Shown: positions 1 to 8,493 of the stretch, in pieces | Numbering within the stretch: position 1 is the stretch's first letter | Layout of the letters: every line of letters begins with the position of its first letter | Source of the DNA: Providencia alcalifaciens | Lineage (GTDB): Bacteria > Pseudomonadota > Gammaproteobacteria > Enterobacterales > Enterobacteriaceae | Length of the DNA: 64,000 nt | Reading direction: 5' to 3' | Assembly: GCF_020271745.1 (NCBI RefSeq) | Contig: NZ_CP084296.1 | Span: forward strand, 1,240,001 to 1,304,000 | Made by a program: the position numbers and the translations under genes | The notes under the pieces: generated by a model | The model's database searches: none | What the model was told of the DNA's origin: nothing | What the model saw: only the letters and a program-made list of their open reading frames with translations

Positions 1-13
1 CTACTAGGAATCT

Positions 14-574
14 CTACTGCATAACTTGATATTCAACGAACTTATGCTGATTGATTTGCTCAAGCTGCGCCTTCTGCTCTGGCGTCAGTAACTGGTAAAG
101 CTCATGATGGATACGTGCCATCTCAACGCGTTCATCCAGTTCTTTTTGCAATTGTTTCTCAAGTTGCGCTCGGACAGCTTTATCATCAAAGCGATCCGCT
201 ATAATAAGTTTGTGTAATGACTCACGCTCTTGTATTGAGGCAACATTTTCACTATGACGGTGGCGCTGGGTAGCCATTAAGTCACGAAGCTGTTGGCGCT
301 GTTTCTCACTCAACGTGATACCATTAAACATAAATTCACTGGCACGTTCGTCGCTATTTAATGATTCAGGAGTCTGAAATTGAATAGCAATATGTGTGGT
401 TTGCAGTGGCTGGTCCGGTTGCATTTGAAGCACTAATGAGGGTTCATCATTAACACTACTTTCAGATGCTTCACCAAACGCAGCGACTGGCCCGAAAACA
501 AATGCAGAAGCTAAAACGTATGCGGCTGTTTTATGTACTGAACTGTGTTTTGTTCTGTGTACTATTCTTTGCAT
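14..574 (-). CDS. cpxP: CpxP/Spy-family periplasmic adaptor of the Cpx response
   Basis: Periplasmic inhibitor and chaperone that binds the CpxA sensor and misfolded envelope proteins. The 186-residue protein has a basic start and a hydrophobic stretch ending near AAFGEA (about residues 13-36), which fits a cleaved signal peptide. It carries two LTxxQ-like motifs of the family: LSEKQRQQL near residue 88 and LTPEQKAQL near residue 162. The region between is charged and helical, as in the known dimeric fold. It is divergent from cpxRA with a perfect CpxR box in the shared spacer, the classic arrangement of this regulon. The first in-frame ATG is used. Confidence 0.93.
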   Translation of the reverse strand: MQRIVHRTKHSSVHKTAAYVLASAFVFGPVAAFGEASESSVNDEPSLVLQMQPDQPLQTTHIAIQFQTPESLNSDERASEFMFNGITLSEKQRQQLRDLMATQRHRHSENVASIQERESLHKLIIADRFDDKAVRAQLEKQLQKELDERVEMARIHHELYQLLTPEQKAQLEQINQHKFVEYQVMQ

Positions 575-656
575 TTAGATACCTTGTCTCCGAACGATGC
601 TCGTGATTCAATGGAGTTAAATATACGCGGTCGGCTGCAAACTAGCGTCAGAGCAT

Positions 657-671
657 GTAAAAGAACGTAAA
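657..671. promoter_or_regulatory. CpxR box between cpxP and cpxRA
   Basis: GTAAA, five bases, GTAAA: an exact match to the known CpxR consensus of two GTAAA half-sites spaced by five. It lies in the 151-base spacer between the divergent cpxP and cpxR genes. Binding here would explain Cpx control of cpxP and autoregulation of cpxRA. Which promoter it serves most strongly cannot be read from the sequence. Confidence 0.85.
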
Positions 672-725
672 GTCATGGAAACGTGAAGATTGTTATCGTA
701 TTTTGGCAGTTGGAGGAGTTAATTA

Positions 726-1424
726 ATGCATAAAATCCTATTAGTTGATGACGACCGTGAACTCACGTCGCTTTTAAAAGAACTGCTGGAAATGGAAGGT
801 TTCAATGTTGTCATCGCTTATGACGGTGAGCAAGCATTACAGCAAATCGATTCATCCATTGACCTATTATTACTCGATGTCATGATGCCGAAGAAAAACG
901 GTATTGAGACATTAAAAGAGTTACGCCAAATTCACCAAACGCCAGTCATTATGCTAACGGCGCGTGGCAGTGAATTAGATAAAGTGCTGGGCTTAGAACT
1001 CGGCGCGGATGACTATTTACCCAAACCATTTAACGATAGGGAGTTAGTAGCGCGAATTCGTGCGTTACTGCGCCGCTCAAACTGGAGCGAACAAACTCAA
1101 GGGGATAACAGCAACACCCCAACCTTACAAGTGGACAAATTACAGCTCAATCCAGGTCGTCAAGAAGCCAGCTTCGACAACGAAATCCTTGATTTAACGG
1201 GCACCGAGTTTACTTTGCTCTATCTATTAGCCCAGCATTTAGGGCAAGTGGTCTCAAGAGAGCATCTAAGCCAAGAAGTTTTGGGTAAGCGCCTCACGCC
1301 ATTTGACCGTGCTATCGATATGCATATTTCAAACTTGCGCCGCAAACTTCCAGAACGCACCGATGGTCAACCTTGGTTTAAAACCTTGCGCGGACGCGGT
1401 TACTTGATGGTTTCTGCCACATGA
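726..1424 (+). CDS. cpxR: Response regulator CpxR (OmpR/PhoB family)
   Basis: Cytoplasmic transcription factor phosphorylated by CpxA under envelope stress. The receiver domain covers residues 1-115, with the acidic triad D8-D10 and phospho-acceptor D51 in LLLLDVMMP, plus the conserved Thr of MLTARG and Lys of LPKPF. A winged-helix DNA-binding domain fills about residues 130-230 and ends in the GRGYLM wing. The length of 232 residues is typical. A GGAGGAG ribosome site precedes the ATG by about eight bases. The stop overlaps the cpxA start in ATGA, so the two are translationally coupled. Confidence 0.97.
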   Translation: MHKILLVDDDRELTSLLKELLEMEGFNVVIAYDGEQALQQIDSSIDLLLLDVMMPKKNGIETLKELRQIHQTPVIMLTARGSELDKVLGLELGADDYLPKPFNDRELVARIRALLRRSNWSEQTQGDNSNTPTLQVDKLQLNPGRQEASFDNEILDLTGTEFTLLYLLAQHLGQVVSREHLSQEVLGKRLTPFDRAIDMHISNLRRKLPERTDGQPWFKTLRGRGYLMVSAT

Positions 1425-2791
1425 TCAACAGCTTAACAGCTCGAATATTTGCGATTTTCTGGTTTACCCTCGCACTGGTTTTAATGCTCGTGCTGATGGT
1501 GCCTAAGCTCGACTCTCGGCAGCTCACCGTCCTGATGGAAAGTGAGCAACGCCAAGGGGAGATGCTTGAGCAACACATCGAAGCCGAACTCGCACAAGCA
1601 CCAATGAACGACCTACTTTGGTGGCGACGGATTTCCAACGCCATCAAAAAATGGGCCCCCCCAGGTCAACGGCTGATTATCGTGACCAGCGAAGGCCGAG
1701 TGATCGGCGCGATGCCGAGTGAAATGCAGGTGATCCGCAACTTTATTGGTCAATCCGATAATGCTGACCACCCTAAGAAGAAAAAGTACGGACGCGCTGA
1801 GATTTTGGGCCCATTTTCTATACGGGACGGTGAAGATCACTACCAACTCTATTTAGTTCGCCCGGCAAGCAGCCCGCAGTCAGACTTTATTAACCTATTG
1901 TTTGATAGACCGTTTTTACTCTTGATTGCCACCATGTTAATCAGCGCACCGCTATTACTATGGCTATCATGGAGCTTGGCTCGCCCTGCTCGTAAATTAA
2001 AAATGGCGGCGGACGATGTAGCAAAAGGTAACTTGCGCCCACACCCAGAGCTAGAATCCGGTCCCCAAGAATTTTTATCAACGGGTAACAGTTTTAACCA
2101 GATGATCAGTGCGTTAGATGGCATGGTCACAGCTCAGCAACGATTGATTTCTGACATTTCCCATGAACTGCGCACCCCACTCACTCGATTACAGCTCGCG
2201 ACGGCATTATTACGTCGCCGCCATGGTGAGAGTAAAGAACTGGAACGCATCGAAACAGAAACTCACCGTTTAGATAGCATGATCAATGACTTGCTGGTGC
2301 TCTCTCGCAGTCAGCATAAAAATGAAATTCTTCGCGAACACATCAAAGCCGATGAGTTATGGGGAGATATTCTTGATGATGCAAGCTTTGAAGCGGAGCA
2401 GATGAACAAGACGCTGGATGTCACATCGCCCCCAGGTTCATGGCCGTTATATTGCAATCCATCCGCCATTGGTAGTGCGTTTGAAAACATCGTGCGTAAT
2501 GCGCTACGTTATTCAAACACCCATATTGCGGTTGATTTCAAAGAAGAAAATAACGGTATTTTGATCACTGTTGACGATGATGGCCCGGGGGTTAGTCCTG
2601 CTGACCGCGAGCATATCTTCCGACCGTTCTATCGCACCGATGAAGCTCGCGACAGAGAAACCGGTGGTACAGGGCTTGGCTTAGCGATTGTTGAAACAGC
2701 AATTTCCCAACATAAAGGCTGGGTGAAAGCAGACGACAGCCCGCTAGGTGGGTTACGCTTACAGATTTGGCTACCAGAACACGGGCGCTAA
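1421..2791 (+). CDS. cpxA: Envelope-stress sensor histidine kinase CpxA
   Basis: Inner-membrane sensor kinase and phosphatase for CpxR. Transmembrane helix 1 covers about residues 8-28, a periplasmic sensor domain follows to about 160, and helix 2 covers about 164-186. Then come a HAMP linker, the dimerisation/H-box SHELRTPL with phospho-acceptor H248, and an HATPase domain. The latter shows the N box (NIVRNALRYS), the G1 box DDDGPG and the G2 box TGGTGLGLAI. The position of H248 equals that of E. coli CpxA. The start overlaps the cpxR stop by four bases, and a strong terminator follows. Confidence 0.97.
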   Translation: MINSLTARIFAIFWFTLALVLMLVLMVPKLDSRQLTVLMESEQRQGEMLEQHIEAELAQAPMNDLLWWRRISNAIKKWAPPGQRLIIVTSEGRVIGAMPSEMQVIRNFIGQSDNADHPKKKKYGRAEILGPFSIRDGEDHYQLYLVRPASSPQSDFINLLFDRPFLLLIATMLISAPLLLWLSWSLARPARKLKMAADDVAKGNLRPHPELESGPQEFLSTGNSFNQMISALDGMVTAQQRLISDISHELRTPLTRLQLATALLRRRHGESKELERIETETHRLDSMINDLLVLSRSQHKNEILREHIKADELWGDILDDASFEAEQMNKTLDVTSPPGSWPLYCNPSAIGSAFENIVRNALRYSNTHIAVDFKEENNGILITVDDDGPGVSPADREHIFRPFYRTDEARDRETGGTGLGLAIVETAISQHKGWVKADDSPLGGLRLQIWLPEHGR

Positions 2792-2803
2792 TCTTGCATT
2801 ATG

Positions 2804-2838
2804 AAGGCCTTTGGTGCTCATGTGCCAAAGGCCTTTTT
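2804..2838 (+). terminator. Rho-independent terminator of cpxRA
   Basis: An 11-base-pair perfect stem (AAGGCCTTTGG with CCAAAGGCCTT), a ten-base loop and a run of T residues, beginning 13 bases after the cpxA stop. It isolates the Cpx operon from the polysaccharide locus downstream. Confidence 0.92.
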
Positions 2839-3397
2839 ATATATCAGCCATATATTCCTATCTTATTTCGAGCAATATTCCCTACCAAACTCAATCTGAC
2901 TGATAATTAACTTATTCATATTCACAAACAGTGTGCAATTAGCATTTCAAACATTGTGCAATATTTGCCTACACGGGTTTACTACATATACTTGTAAGTA
3001 AGAAATAGCTCAGACAATTCTTATAAATATTATATTTCAGTGATTACATCGTTATTCGAGTAATTACCTTTTTCCACAACACACGAGCGTGTTCTATTGA
3101 TATATTAATAACATACATCAAGTTACTGCTGTGATTATCATTATTTTTTATACTATCTCGCCGTATGCATGCTTTTTCTTGACTATTAAGTTGTTCGCCA
3201 AGTATAGATATCGCTCAAACTAATGTGCTACCCAATATGAAATTAATAATTTTTGATAGAGAAGTATGCTAAGAAGTCACTCAATGGTTTCAAAAAAGTG
3301 ATCCGAAGATTATAGACAAGTAGTGATTTTTAGGCCTCTCACATCGATAGTCACTCCGATACTTTAGTGCTATTATTAAGGGCTTTTGATTGATTGT
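2839..3397. other. Gene-free AT-rich upstream region of the polysaccharide locus
   Basis: About 560 bases with no convincing coding frame on either strand and no RNA gene that I recognise. It is strongly AT-rich, like the cluster that follows, and probably carries the promoter of that cluster. No -35/-10 pair stands out enough to call. AT-rich DNA of this kind in enterobacteria is often bound by H-NS; that is family knowledge, not something visible here. Confidence 0.5.
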
Positions 3398-3498
3398 GCT
3401 TACGGCACGAGCCAACCTATATGGGAAGGCTATCATAAGCAGTGTTTATTAATTGAGCGATTTTGTAAAAAGTGCAGTATTTTCAATTAATAAACACT
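3398..3498 (+). promoter_or_regulatory. Two consecutive hairpins in the leader of the polysaccharide operon
   Basis: The first element pairs GCTTA at 3398-3402 with TAAGC at 3436-3440 and, inside it, AGCC at 3410-3413 with GGCT at 3428-3431. The second follows at once: AGTGTTTATTAATTGA at 3441-3456 is a perfect 16-base inverted repeat of 3483-3498, around a 26-base loop. Both lie just before the JUMPStart element and about 140 bases before the first gene. If transcribed they would form a structured 5-prime leader. They lack a T run, so they do not look like a simple terminator. Function is not established. Confidence 0.5.
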
Positions 3499-3515
3499 AA
3501 ATTTTGAAATTCAAT

Positions 3516-3553
3516 GGCGCTCTGGGACCCGATAACCCAGTGCGGTAGCTATG
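3516..3553 (+). promoter_or_regulatory. JUMPStart/ops element (RfaH recruitment)
   Basis: The block begins GGCGCTCTGGGACC and ends GCGGTAGCTATG. This fits the JUMPStart pattern found ahead of enterobacterial polysaccharide operons, with the ops core GCGGTAGC at 3542-3549. The ops element in the transcribed strand pauses RNA polymerase and recruits RfaH, allowing long AT-rich operons to be transcribed through. It stands 85 bases before the wzx start, the expected place. Confidence 0.8.
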
Positions 3554-3637
3554 GGATTTCTGAAATAATCTTAGTTAGGTTTGATAACACTAATTTGAAA
3601 GCTACCGACAATCCATAACTGCTAAATAGAGAATTTA

Positions 3638-4882
3638 ATGCTTTTAAAATATGTTCTAGGCTCATCAAGTGCTGCTTTGTTAAGATTTATTGCATTCTTA
3701 ATTTTAATTAAAGCTGTCGGTGTTGATGACTATGGAAGTATTGCATTTTATTTATCCTTTGCTACTATCGCATCAACCTTTGCGCCTTTAGGTTCGTATA
3801 ATAGCACAATTAGAAAAGCACAATCAGGAGAAAGCTTAAAGAGTATATTATTTTATTTCATTTCTCCCACTCTATTTATATCGGCATTATTTTTAATGTT
3901 GTCTTTTTACCTAAAGGATACTAAATTATTCATATATATATATGTAGCTGAATTATTAGGCTCGGTTCTTCCAAGTTATTTATACGCAGTAATAAATACA
4001 ACAGGCAACCAAATAAAATCTGCCATATCTCAATTCTTAGGTGGAGTAATAAATTTAATTATTAGCCTAGATATACTCATCAATAAAAAAAATTATATCT
4101 CCTGGGCTCAAAACTACTTACTTGGAAGTATAATAATTTTCATTATTGCTCTTTTTTTCTTAAGAAAAACATATTTAGGAAAGAATGATAGCCAAATTAT
4201 ATCTATATCCAACTTAATTAAAAATACAAAGAATGACATTTGGAATACACTATCAATCGCATCTAGAACATTATTTTTTAACATTGATAGAATTATATTA
4301 AACTATATCATTCCACAATATGTATATGGGATTTACAGTATCTGCATCAGACTAACATCTTCAGTTTATTTATTAATATCCAATACCATACATTATTATG
4401 AATCCCATTTTTTTCTGTATGGAAAGGAAAAAAAATCCGCAAAAATAGATGAGCTAAAGTTAACATGCACAAGAAAAGCAACAAAAACAATAACAATAGT
4501 TTTTGTTCTTCAATTACTTACCGCTCTTATTTTATATCAATTAGTGAATTTTTTTAGCTTTAGTAAATATTTGACTTATGACTTGAAAATTGACTATAAC
4601 GATATATATATTTGGATTTATTATTATTTTACACTAATGACCTTATTGTATCCCATGAGCAAGTTATGGATATATCTTTATATATTAAATGGCTTAAAAA
4701 TGGAAAAGGAACGAATGCTAATACTGACTTGTGGTTCTATTACTTCAGTTTTATTTATGTTTTTACTTATTCCTATATCATATTATCTTCTCCCACTCGC
4801 TTTATTAATCGGATACTTGGTTCCAATATACCTATCTAAAAAAACCATAACAGCAAGGCTATCTGAACGTGACTTTATTTAA
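3638..4882 (+). CDS. wzx: Wzx-type polysaccharide flippase
   Basis: Predicted inner-membrane flippase of the MATE/MOP superfamily that moves the lipid-linked repeat unit to the periplasm. The 414 residues hold about a dozen hydrophobic segments separated by short Lys/Arg-rich loops. The N-terminus (LLKYVLGSSSAALLRFIAFL) and the early GVDDYGSIAFYLS stretch fit the O-antigen translocase family. It is the first gene after JUMPStart and is very AT-rich with many rare ATA codons, as is usual for these horizontally moving clusters. Its 3-prime end overlaps the next gene by 14 bases. Family members are poorly conserved, so the call rests on topology and context as well. Confidence 0.85.
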   Translation: MLLKYVLGSSSAALLRFIAFLILIKAVGVDDYGSIAFYLSFATIASTFAPLGSYNSTIRKAQSGESLKSILFYFISPTLFISALFLMLSFYLKDTKLFIYIYVAELLGSVLPSYLYAVINTTGNQIKSAISQFLGGVINLIISLDILINKKNYISWAQNYLLGSIIIFIIALFFLRKTYLGKNDSQIISISNLIKNTKNDIWNTLSIASRTLFFNIDRIILNYIIPQYVYGIYSICIRLTSSVYLLISNTIHYYESHFFLYGKEKKSAKIDELKLTCTRKATKTITIVFVLQLLTALILYQLVNFFSFSKYLTYDLKIDYNDIYIWIYYYFTLMTLLYPMSKLWIYLYILNGLKMEKERMLILTCGSITSVLFMFLLIPISYYLLPLALLIGYLVPIYLSKKTITARLSERDFI

Positions 4883-6326
4883 TAAAAAACATATTTTATC
4901 TAAAATTGGGTGTATGTATAAGGATTACCTAACATCAACTGAATATGAAGTTATTGAAATATCTCCTAAAAATCTAGCTCTTGATAAAAGACTAGACATC
5001 ATACTAAAATTAATATGTATTCCTCACATTTTAGGAAAAGAAAGCTCAAGTTCCATTGAAAATTTATACAAAGAACATATTAGATGTATGACCCAAGGAA
5101 CATTCAAAGAATTTGGCTCTGAAACAAAGCTAGATTTACTTGCATTCAAAGAAGAATTCAAAGCTATTTGCACTTCGATTTCAGAGGATGGCTTCAATGA
5201 AAATACATCTCTCATACCTGTTACTAATAATTTAGTACCAATAAATGGAGCTCACAGAATAGCTGCTGCACTATACTTTGGCGCTAACATAAAAGTAGTG
5301 CTAATTCCAGAAATAAAAGACGTCAATTATGATATTAGTTTTTTTAGAAAATATCATTTTGATGAAAGATATATAAACTCAGCAATTATAAAACTATTTA
5401 ATGTTAGTGAAAAATATATCTTAGGTGTTACATGGCCTGCATCTGGAATATTACCAAAGCATTTATCCGAATTATTTCAAAACAGACTCATTGACATCAG
5501 GAGCACTATCCTTACAAAAGAAGGGTGCCATAACATAGTTTGCGAAGCATATTCAAAAGAGAGTTGGCTAGGTACTGCAGCGAATAACTTTAAAGGAGCA
5601 TGGGGAAAAGTTATACCATGCCTAGGTAAAAACAAACACCCAGCTAATTTTTTTATTTTACAAATTGCTGAAGAAGATAGCATTGTTATTTTAAAAGATG
5701 AAATACGAAGCAAAATTGGAATAGGAAAACATTCTATTCATATTTGTGATAATAATATAGATTCGCTGCCATTACTAAATTACGTTTACAATATCTATTT
5801 TGACAAAATAGTCAACACAAGCCATTATAAATATAAATCTCTATTAACTAAAATTGACTCTTTTTCAAAGAATATGAAACAGCAGAATATTGATAGTTCT
5901 GACGTATTATTAGATGGTAGTACTTTACTCGGAGCTTTAGGTTTAAGAGAACCAAGAGATTTAGATTACTTATCACTTGAAAATAAATCTATTCCTTTTT
6001 TTGATAAACATAATGATTATTTGAAATTTTATAACGAAGAACTAATTGATTTATTTTTAGATCAAAAAAACCACATTCATATATATGGATTTAAAATTAT
6101 TAGTCCCTTAGCGTTCATAGAGTTTAAGAAAAACAGAAATGAGGAGAAAGATATTATAGATATAAAATTATTATCTTCTTTTGAGGAGAACTCAAATCTT
6201 TATTTTCTAAAAGCGAAAGTCAGTTCGGAGTTTTTATTTTTTAAATATAAAATAAGAAAGATTATAATTAAGTGTATTGAATTGACGGGAACAAAAAAAA
6301 TACTGAAAAAAATCTTGAGACGCTAA
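4869..6326 (+). CDS. Unnamed multidomain protein: ParB-like motif plus nucleotidyltransferase-like end
   Basis: I do not recognise this 485-residue protein by name. It appears soluble. Around residues 118-147 the block PINGAHRIAAAL followed by VVLIP resembles the (D/N)GxHR-AA motif of ParB/sulfiredoxin-like folds. Residues 275-300 contain GIGKHSIHICD. The last third resembles a minimal nucleotidyltransferase of the MNT/AbiEii kind: LDGST at 348-352, RDLDYL at 363-368, and a basic-acidic KNRNEEKDIIDI at 421-432. It overlaps wzx by 14 bases and is followed two bases later by a glycosyltransferase, so it belongs to the operon. It might phosphorylate or nucleotidylate a sugar or carrier, but no substrate can be named. 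Confidence 0.6.
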   Translation: MTLFNKKHILSKIGCMYKDYLTSTEYEVIEISPKNLALDKRLDIILKLICIPHILGKESSSSIENLYKEHIRCMTQGTFKEFGSETKLDLLAFKEEFKAICTSISEDGFNENTSLIPVTNNLVPINGAHRIAAALYFGANIKVVLIPEIKDVNYDISFFRKYHFDERYINSAIIKLFNVSEKYILGVTWPASGILPKHLSELFQNRLIDIRSTILTKEGCHNIVCEAYSKESWLGTAANNFKGAWGKVIPCLGKNKHPANFFILQIAEEDSIVILKDEIRSKIGIGKHSIHICDNNIDSLPLLNYVYNIYFDKIVNTSHYKYKSLLTKIDSFSKNMKQQNIDSSDVLLDGSTLLGALGLREPRDLDYLSLENKSIPFFDKHNDYLKFYNEELIDLFLDQKNHIHIYGFKIISPLAFIEFKKNRNEEKDIIDIKLLSSFEENSNLYFLKAKVSSEFLFFKYKIRKIIIKCIELTGTKKILKKILRR

Positions 6327-6328
6327 AT

Positions 6329-7237
6329 ATGAAAATCACCGAACCTACAATTAGTATTATACTTCCTGTTTATAATGGAGGGGACTATTTATCATATGCC
6401 ATTGAGTCCATCTTAAATCAAACCTTTACTGATTTTGAACTAATAATTATTAACGATGGTTCAACTGACTCTACCTATGATGTTATTAAAAATTTCGCAA
6501 CAAAAGACAAACGAATTATTGCAATTAACAGAGAAAATAAAGGGCTTATTAGTAGTTTAAATGAGGCATTAGATATTTCTAAAGGTAAATTTATTGCCCG
6601 AATGGATGCTGATGATATTGCTCTACCCAATAGATTACAAAAACAGATAGACTATTTACTTGAAACTAAGTTTGACATTTGTGGATGCCATTATTTTGAG
6701 ATAAATGAAACTAATAATATTATAGGGTTAAGATTGGTACCAACAACACAAGAAATGATAACTATTGCTCTTACTAGCAATGTTCCCTTTGCCCATCCAT
6801 CTATTCTGATGAATAAAGAATTTCTTACAAAAAACAAACTAAAATACGGTTGTGGTACTGAAAAATATGCAGAAGATTTAAATCTCTGGATTCAAATGTT
6901 CAATTCAGGTGCTAAGTTTGGGAATGTTGATGATATATTATTCAGATATAGAATTCTACCTAATTCCCTATCGCGAGTTAGACAAAAGAAAATTTTAATT
7001 GATAGTGCAAAGCTATATTCTTTATATATACAAAAAAATAAAAGTGCGATAAAGCAAGCATTGAGTAACATTCACGCCACTTTAAATAAATATGAGCAAG
7101 AATGGGTTTGCTCTGCTTATATAAGTTTGCTATTGAGATTTAAATGTCTATCCTTTCTCTGGAATATTAAAAAATTTCCAAAAAAAATAGTTATAAACTC
7201 TTTTCTTAGCGAAATAAATAAATTTTTCAAACTATAA
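6329..7237 (+). CDS. Glycosyltransferase family 2 (A-type)
   Basis: Cytoplasmic or membrane-peripheral inverting transferase that adds a sugar to the lipid-linked repeat unit. The N-terminal GT-A domain starts with ISIILPVYNGGDYL, has the nucleotide-binding IINDGSTDST at about 40-49, and the metal-binding DAD at residues 93-95 (ARMDADDIALP). The C-terminal part contains AEDLNLWIQM, matching the ED motif that often supplies the catalytic base. The length of 302 residues is normal. It lies two bases after the previous stop and one base before the next start. Donor and linkage cannot be read from sequence. Confidence 0.88.
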   Translation: MKITEPTISIILPVYNGGDYLSYAIESILNQTFTDFELIIINDGSTDSTYDVIKNFATKDKRIIAINRENKGLISSLNEALDISKGKFIARMDADDIALPNRLQKQIDYLLETKFDICGCHYFEINETNNIIGLRLVPTTQEMITIALTSNVPFAHPSILMNKEFLTKNKLKYGCGTEKYAEDLNLWIQMFNSGAKFGNVDDILFRYRILPNSLSRVRQKKILIDSAKLYSLYIQKNKSAIKQALSNIHATLNKYEQEWVCSAYISLLLRFKCLSFLWNIKKFPKKIVINSFLSEINKFFKL

Positions 7238-7238
7238 A

Positions 7239-8492
7239 ATGACAACGACGAAAGAAATAACGAATACGCATCTATCTTTTTGCACTTTACTAGTGCTATA
7301 TATGCTTTATGGTGTCAACTATAATTTTTTACTAGGTATACCTACTAGTTATATCTCGCTAGCCGTAATGATTTTGTATGCGTCCCTATACTCAATATTG
7401 CAGAAGCGATTTACTTTAAAGTTTAGAACAGCTATTGTCTTTTCTATTATTTTGTGTTTGATCTCCACACTTAGCCTTTCATTAAACCTTGGAACGATAG
7501 ATTTATTCTTATTAAGAAGCTCCTTTATTTACTTAACAATTTGTTTTTTCTTTTTCCCTATCTATGAATCCATTTTTAAAAGTAGCCACTTACTACTTTT
7601 AAAATCTATTGGCTATGCAGGGTTAATCAATGGCCTCCTCATTATTTCCATGCTAATCGTTAAACCTTTTCAAATGTCTTATCTATCACTAATAAATCTA
7701 GATACTTTGAAACTAATGAAAGGTGATGGAATACTTGATGGGCTAATGTCTTTACGAATGATAGGGATAACTGGATTTTCAGCTTACTCAACTAGCTTTG
7801 TACAAATGTTATGCGCCATTTGTTTTTTACTATATGTTTTTTATAAAAAAAACAGAAAGCTAGAATTAAACTTGAGAGAAAGTTTAATTCTAATATTTAT
7901 AATTCTCTCAGCTGTTATATCTGCTCGTTCAGCATTCTTAGGGATCCTAGTTTTCTTATTAATTCTTATAAAAATTTCCACTATAAAAGAGTTTACTAAG
8001 TTTATTTCTCTATCGTTGCTTTTAATAATAATATTTATAATTACCATTATCTCTTTTGTTCCAACAGAGTTTAAAGAATTTTTTATTCGATGGATAACTG
8101 AGCTATTTGTTTCTGGAACAAATACAGGTTCATTTCAAACTAATGTTAAGATGTTTAAATTCAGCTTAGCTGACTTTTCATTATTAGGTGATTCAAGGTG
8201 GTTTGGAGATAATAATGATTATTACATGAACATTGATGTGGGCTGGTATCGAATATTATTTTCCATTGGATATATTGGTTTATTTTTTTGGATATTAACC
8301 ATCTTATCTATTGTAGGTTGGAAACATATACTTCCTCCCAGGTTAACATCAGAAAAATGGATAGCAGCTTTAATTTTATTATATATATTCATTATGAACT
8401 TTAAAGGTGCAATTTTGCTTGATAGCTTTCAATCCTTATTTATATTGCTATCTATAAATACAGCATTAACTAACAAGAAACTGAATTTATAA
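7239..8492 (+). CDS. wzy: Wzy-type polysaccharide polymerase
   Basis: Predicted inner-membrane polymerase that joins repeat units on the periplasmic side. The 417-residue protein has about ten to twelve transmembrane helices. A hydrophilic stretch at roughly residues 280-335 (around LFVSGTNTGSFQTN and LLGDSRWFGDNND) fits the large periplasmic loop of Wzy proteins. An Arg in ILSAVISARSAFLGI is placed like a known functional Arg of the WaaL/Wzy family. No sequence motif is decisive, so the call rests on topology and on being the only candidate in a locus with wzx. The start lies one base after the preceding stop. Confidence 0.8.
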   Translation: MTTTKEITNTHLSFCTLLVLYMLYGVNYNFLLGIPTSYISLAVMILYASLYSILQKRFTLKFRTAIVFSIILCLISTLSLSLNLGTIDLFLLRSSFIYLTICFFFFPIYESIFKSSHLLLLKSIGYAGLINGLLIISMLIVKPFQMSYLSLINLDTLKLMKGDGILDGLMSLRMIGITGFSAYSTSFVQMLCAICFLLYVFYKKNRKLELNLRESLILIFIILSAVISARSAFLGILVFLLILIKISTIKEFTKFISLSLLLIIIFIITIISFVPTEFKEFFIRWITELFVSGTNTGSFQTNVKMFKFSLADFSLLGDSRWFGDNNDYYMNIDVGWYRILFSIGYIGLFFWILTILSIVGWKHILPPRLTSEKWIAALILLYIFIMNFKGAILLDSFQSLFILLSINTALTNKKLNL

Positions 8493-8493
8493 A

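Noticed and set aside
3441-3498. Inverted repeat considered as an invertible phase-variation switch
   Set aside because: The 26-base interior is too short for known invertible promoters, and no recombinase gene is nearby.
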